Origin: Chitinophagales bacterium
Lineage (GTDB): Bacteria; Bacteroidota; Bacteroidia; Chitinophagales; JADJOU01
Length of the DNA: 64,000 nucleotides
Direction of reading: 5' to 3'
Assembly: GCA_016787225.1 (NCBI GenBank)
Contig: JAEUUY010000029.1
Span: forward strand, 1 to 64,000
The notes below the pieces were generated by a model. That model had not been told where the DNA came from, did no database searches, and worked only from the letters and a program-made list of their open reading frames with translations. Below, in pieces: positions 61,145 to 64,000 of the stretch. Positions within the stretch are counted from its first letter, which is position 1. Every line of letters begins with the position of its first letter. The position numbers were made by a program, and so were the translations under genes.

Positions 61145-61578
61145 TTTATTATGAATTTTTTTAATGCAAAAACTAAACCAAGAATAAAGACAGGAAGCCA
61201 ATATTTTTGGTTTTGGTTAACTGCTTCTGTTTTTACTGCGCTAAGAGCACCACGAATTGCAGAATCTAATACGGTGTTTCCAGAAGTACCACCGCCAGCA
61301 ACAATCTTTACAATATCTAATCTATCTCGTAAGAATTTAGCAACTAAATCCTCAGTAGTTTTTTCAAGTTGGTCTAAAACAGGGTTTTCTCCCATTTTTA
61401 GATTAACAGATTCAACAGGCTTTGCCTTGATTAAATCATTTTGGACCATGTCAGATTTTTTTATTTCAACAGGTCCTGTAGGAACTTGTTTCAAAATGTC
61501 GATTTGTCGCTGAGACATTCCGCCCATTGGATCACCAAATGAAACAATATCTTTAAATAAAGAATTTAAAACGGCCAT
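61141..61578 (-). CDS. Phage membrane-anchored protein, 145 residues
   Basis: 145 residues. The N terminus MAVLNSLFKDIVSFGDPMGG is followed by a polar middle (NPVLDQLEKTTEDLVAKFLR), a Gly-rich turn VAGGGTSGNTVLDSAIRGAL and a C-terminal membrane segment KYWLPVFILGLVFALKKFII. Tail-anchored plan, as in the crystallin-like protein upstream, whose stop overlaps this start by 1 nt. A penton-base or vertex role is conceivable; no family recognised. Confidence 0.6.
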   Translation of the reverse strand: MAVLNSLFKDIVSFGDPMGGMSQRQIDILKQVPTGPVEIKKSDMVQNDLIKAKPVESVNLKMGENPVLDQLEKTTEDLVAKFLRDRLDIVKIVAGGGTSGNTVLDSAIRGALSAVKTEAVNQNQKYWLPVFILGLVFALKKFIIK

Positions 61579-62288
61579 TATTTTTTAATTATGAAGAATG
61601 AAATGATTCCAACAATGACCCACATAAACATGTTGTTTGATTCTGTGGTTTGTTTGGTATTAGTCGTATTCGTTCCTGTATAACCAGAACTTGGTACGCC
61701 TGTTTGGTTACCTGTATAACCTACGGTAGTAGTTATAGGTTTGTTATTGACACTTATATCAATATCTTCTTTTGCAGGGTCGGTTGTTGGTTTAAAAGAG
61801 ATATTTGAAGGATTTTTATAAGCTGGTGTTAAAGATACCTTAACGCTGCTTATTCTGTCGTTCCAATAGGGCCAATCTTGATACAAGTTTACAAAATTTA
61901 GTGTGCCTTTCCTAGTTCCATAACTGCCTTGCATTGTGCCTCCTGTAATAGAATCTTTTAAGCCTCCGAAATTGGGGTGTTCAAAAAATTCTACTTTAAC
62001 GCCTGTATCAACTTCTATTGAGCTAATGGTGTCATGCCAATTTGTACCATGGATAAAAAAATCGCTTAGATTAGTTGGCTCGGTGAACACTATAGCACCT
62101 CCATTTTTTTCGGGGTGATTGTAAAGAATGGCTATAGGATATTTACCTTTGCCAATTATTACATTGTTTCTATCCTGTAGTACATGATCTCTCCTTGCTA
62201 TGTCAGCAGCAGAATCACCACCGAAAAGGTCACCTATTAAACCTACTCCGACTTTAGCAAGACCTAGACCTACTCCTATAATACTCAT
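61578..62288 (-). CDS. Beta-gamma-crystallin-domain phage protein with C-terminal anchor
   Basis: 236 residues. Residues about 50-150 hold a pair of beta-gamma-crystallin (Greek key) motifs: KYPIAILYNHPEKNGGAIVF with HDTISSIEVDTG, then VKVEFFEHPNFGGLKDSITG with NDRISSVKVSL. The (D/N)xxSS stretches are the usual calcium-binding positions. A Thr/Asn/Gly-rich linker (YTGNQTGVPSSGYTGTNTTN) leads to the membrane segment MFMWVIVGIISFFIIKK. This is the design of a stalked surface protein: head, flexible stalk, membrane anchor. I infer a vertex spike or host-binding protein. It follows the capsid candidate by 21 nt. Confidence 0.75.
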   Translation of the reverse strand: MSIIGVGLGLAKVGVGLIGDLFGGDSAADIARRDHVLQDRNNVIIGKGKYPIAILYNHPEKNGGAIVFTEPTNLSDFFIHGTNWHDTISSIEVDTGVKVEFFEHPNFGGLKDSITGGTMQGSYGTRKGTLNFVNLYQDWPYWNDRISSVKVSLTPAYKNPSNISFKPTTDPAKEDIDISVNNKPITTTVGYTGNQTGVPSSGYTGTNTTNTKQTTESNNMFMWVIVGIISFFIIKK

Positions 62289-62309
62289 ATTGTATTTATT
62301 TAGATTTGT

Positions 62310-63125
62310 TTAAACAAATTGTTCTTCAATAATTGAGTAGTAGAATTGAGTGTCCTCGGCATGCTTCAATTTGATCATTGTTAGCATGGAACTTCTAGAC
62401 CAGCCTGTCAAATCAATGGCAATAGAGCCTGAATAATTTGAACATAAGTGGTTTTTTGCAACAACTCCTATAGATTGAGTAGAATTATTTAGAAAATCTA
62501 GCTCTCTAGCTATTAAGGTGTTAGTGACTCCGTTTGAAAAATTCAGGTCAATTTCTCTTAAAGAGTCCAAAATAACATACTTCTGTCCAATATATTTAAT
62601 TGGGGTAAATTGTCCGGCGTGAGCGGTATCTCTATAAAGACAATTCAAAGACAATGAGCGGTCGGCAGTTGTAGAAATTGCGTATAGTTGGCATTTAACA
62701 TCTGCGTTGTTTGAAGTTATTGAAACATTCAACCAACCTTTATTGGAAAATGGAACTTGTCCTGTAGAAATGAGATAAGGTACAGTGATAATAACCTTAT
62801 CATTTTCTGTAGCTTTGAGTAAAATAGGAAGATTTGCAGTTTGTGCAGCTAGGGCAATTTCATGCAAAGTAAGATTTGAAATAAGATTTTTTGACTTAAT
62901 TAGTGGTGTATCCAAAGAAACCTCTACTTTTTTGAGAACGTTCTCTATAATAGGGGAAAATTCAGAATCTTCTTTGCGAAGTAAATTATTTACTTCGTCT
63001 AAGTCATTGCCTTGTCCATAGCTTAAATTAGATTCTACCTCAAAAAAAAGTAAATTGCAAGGCTCTGTAATTTTTTCGTTTCTTAATTGTAACACGTTGG
63101 TTACTTGGTGCGCTATAATTGACAT
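62310..63125 (-). CDS. Candidate major capsid protein, 271 residues
   Basis: 271 residues, no membrane segment, predicted to be almost all beta-strand after a helical N-terminal third (KVIITVPYLISTGQVPFSNK, VKCQLYAISTTADRSLSLNC, KYVILDSLREIDLNFSNGVT). It is the first gene after the phage promoter and the largest soluble structural candidate. The length is close to double-jelly-roll capsid proteins of small membrane-containing phages. I recognise no sequence family; the capsid call rests on position, size and strand content. A structure prediction would decide. Confidence 0.5.
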   Translation of the reverse strand: MSIIAHQVTNVLQLRNEKITEPCNLLFFEVESNLSYGQGNDLDEVNNLLRKEDSEFSPIIENVLKKVEVSLDTPLIKSKNLISNLTLHEIALAAQTANLPILLKATENDKVIITVPYLISTGQVPFSNKGWLNVSITSNNADVKCQLYAISTTADRSLSLNCLYRDTAHAGQFTPIKYIGQKYVILDSLREIDLNFSNGVTNTLIARELDFLNNSTQSIGVVAKNHLCSNYSGSIAIDLTGWSRSSMLTMIKLKHAEDTQFYYSIIEEQFV

Positions 63126-63150
63126 GTGATTTAATTTTTTAATTACAACG

Positions 63151-63158
63151 CAAAAATA
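63151..63158 (-). promoter_or_regulatory. Minus-7 box of the phage structural operon
   Basis: On the minus strand TATTTTTG fits TAnnTTTG, 25 nt before the capsid candidate's ATG at 63125, in the short gap after the replication gene. No clear TTG is at the usual distance, so it may need a phage activator. Confidence 0.45.
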
Positions 63159-63164
63159 TAAAGC

Positions 63165-64000
63165 CTAGGAATGAGTGAAATATCTTATTCGCTTTTTTTC
63201 GCTCATTAGCTTAGGGATAAGGCTTGTACCGTTTTGCTCGTTTAATTTATGCATTAATTCCATTAAAAAGTCGTGTATTTCTATGATTTTCTGCCTTTTA
63301 GTCTTTCTAATTTCATTGATTTTTAAGGTTATGTCTCTTTCGTCATGTTTTAAAGGCTTAATTTTTTTTGATTTGAAATAAAAAGAGGGTACAATTTCAA
63401 CAAATTTTCGCTCAAGATAGTACCAATTATATGGATGCCATTGAACAACTGCATTTGCAAAGTATTGATAGTTGTAATTATCCAAAATTTCATTGTCCAG
63501 ATATTGGTAAATATAGTAGGTGTAAATTTGTTTTTCAAATCTATAGTTTGCTTCCTTGGTCCATTTATGTTTTTCGATTTTAAAGTTTTGGTTAAATATA
63601 AATTCTATAGGTTTTTCATTGTCAGTTCGAGGTAAATAAAGGAATTTCAAATCTTCATTTATTATTTGAAAATATAGAAGTTTGCAATAGTTTAGAAAGT
63701 CTGGTGAAAGTAAATGGTTTGAAATTTCTATAATTTCACCTGTATCTTTTGAGTAGGTATTTCTTTCCGAGTTAAAAGGTTTTCTATGGTAAATAGTGTT
63801 GCCTTGCAAATCTGTTTCAGTGAATTGGACGTATTCAGTAGAATTATTTAGAAAATATTGCTTGAGTTTGTCTTTGGTTAGACGTATTTCAAAGCGATAG
63901 ACTTTTTCAAACAATATTTTATTTATTTCAAAATATTCCAGGATATAGTCCTTGTTTTTTTTGATTTTCAGTTCCTGCATTTTTTCGTAGAAAGAAAACC
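63165..64000 (-). CDS. Phage protein cut by the window edge, possible rolling-circle replication initiator
   Basis: At least 277 residues. The frame stays open to the edge (FSFYEK precedes the first ATG at 63980), so that ATG may be internal. FYEKMQEL followed by EKVYRFEIRLTKDKLKQYFL resembles the C-terminal region of gene II/X-type HUH replication initiators, in which a YxK motif precedes an RxEVR-like strand. The HUH motif itself would lie outside the window. The rest is basic and aromatic (WHPYNWYYLERKFVEIVPSF). The call is moderate; it could be an unrelated early phage protein. Confidence 0.45.
   Translation of the reverse strand, partial: FSFYEKMQELKIKKNKDYILEYFEINKILFEKVYRFEIRLTKDKLKQYFLNNSTEYVQFTETDLQGNTIYHRKPFNSERNTYSKDTGEIIEISNHLLSPDFLNYCKLLYFQIINEDLKFLYLPRTDNEKPIEFIFNQNFKIEKHKWTKEANYRFEKQIYTYYIYQYLDNEILDNYNYQYFANAVVQWHPYNWYYLERKFVEIVPSFYFKSKKIKPLKHDERDITLKINEIRKTKRQKIIEIHDFLMELMHKLNEQNGTSLIPKLMSEKKRIRYFTHS

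Noticed and set aside
60941-61201. 86-residue version of the small membrane protein
   Set aside because: Its first 19 residues overlap the end of the upstream gene. The GTG at 61144 overlapping the stop codon is the more economical start.
58346-64000. Filamentous phage (Inoviridae) prophage
   Set aside because: dif integration and a possible gene II-like initiator fit, but a muramidase, holin-like protein, 271-aa soluble beta-rich protein and crystallin spike do not. No Zot or short coat protein is seen.
58346-64000. Microvirus (phiX174/gokushovirus-like) prophage
   Set aside because: A capsid protein of ~500 residues and a pilot protein would be expected and are absent from the visible part.
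1-64000. tRNA or rRNA genes
   Set aside because: I scanned the intergenic regions for a T-loop GTTCGAATC-type word with matching acceptor stems and found none; a dedicated search is still the proper test.

Overview
The window looks like the chromosome of an AT-rich member of the Bacteroidota. The evidence is: recurrent TAnnTTTG minus-7 promoter boxes with a TTG about 19 nt upstream; few purine-rich ribosome binding sites; signal peptides ending in AQ; and family-typical genes (DUF5723 outer-membrane protein, type B ribosomal protein L31, kynurenine monooxygenase, WG-repeat protein, bacterial alpha-2-macroglobulin). I cannot name the genus.

Layout. Positions 1-2.6 kb form an accessory strip. 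A DUF2975 membrane protein and a small HTH regulator lie between two inverted copies of a ~145-nt multi-hairpin element. Next to them are C-tracts and a degenerate 21-bp tandem array of about 15 units. Positions 3.1-10.2 kb hold a tightly overlapping type I restriction-modification operon, hsdR-hsdS-X-hsdM. X looks like a PrrC-type anticodon nuclease, i.e. a second-line suicide defence. The operon's flanks share an unusual C/A-rich composition and an identical 14-bp word, suggesting a mobile cassette. Positions 10.7-30 kb carry mostly housekeeping genes: M48 and DUF885 peptidases, CDGSH protein, FAD protein, formyl-THF cyclo-ligase, C1 peptidase, acyltransferase, exported superoxide dismutase, thioesterase, ferredoxin reductase, S41 protease, purK-purE, and a UvrD-like helicase-nuclease. 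Positions 30.2-34.7 kb have aroE, a 1-kb repeat nest, purQ, DinB, L31 and a possible methyltransferase. Positions 34.7-58.3 kb have ComEA-like HhH, kmo, a prenyl synthase/PAP2/carboxyltransferase run, a 2022-aa alpha-2-macroglobulin, aminotransferase, RlmI-like methyltransferase, AAA ATPase, LOG protein, ribD, a transporter and an acetyltransferase.

The most notable region is 58.35 kb to the right edge. Immediately after the acetyltransferase stop codon lies a sequence closely resembling a XerCD dif site. From there on, all genes are on the minus strand and look viral: the C-terminal part of a possible rolling-circle replication initiator (cut by the window edge), a 271-aa capsid candidate, a beta-gamma-crystallin protein with a C-terminal membrane anchor, several very small membrane proteins, an Arg/Lys-rich core-like protein, a holin-like protein and a GH104-type muramidase that itself carries a membrane anchor. 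No tail, terminase, microvirus capsid or inovirus coat gene is visible. The best reading is a small tailless phage with an internal membrane (the style of Finnlakeviridae/FLiP or Corticoviridae) integrated at dif. The gene nearest dif encodes a secreted protein with its own consensus promoter and may be expressed in the lysogen. The family assignment is inference; only the lysozyme and crystallin folds are recognised with reasonable confidence.
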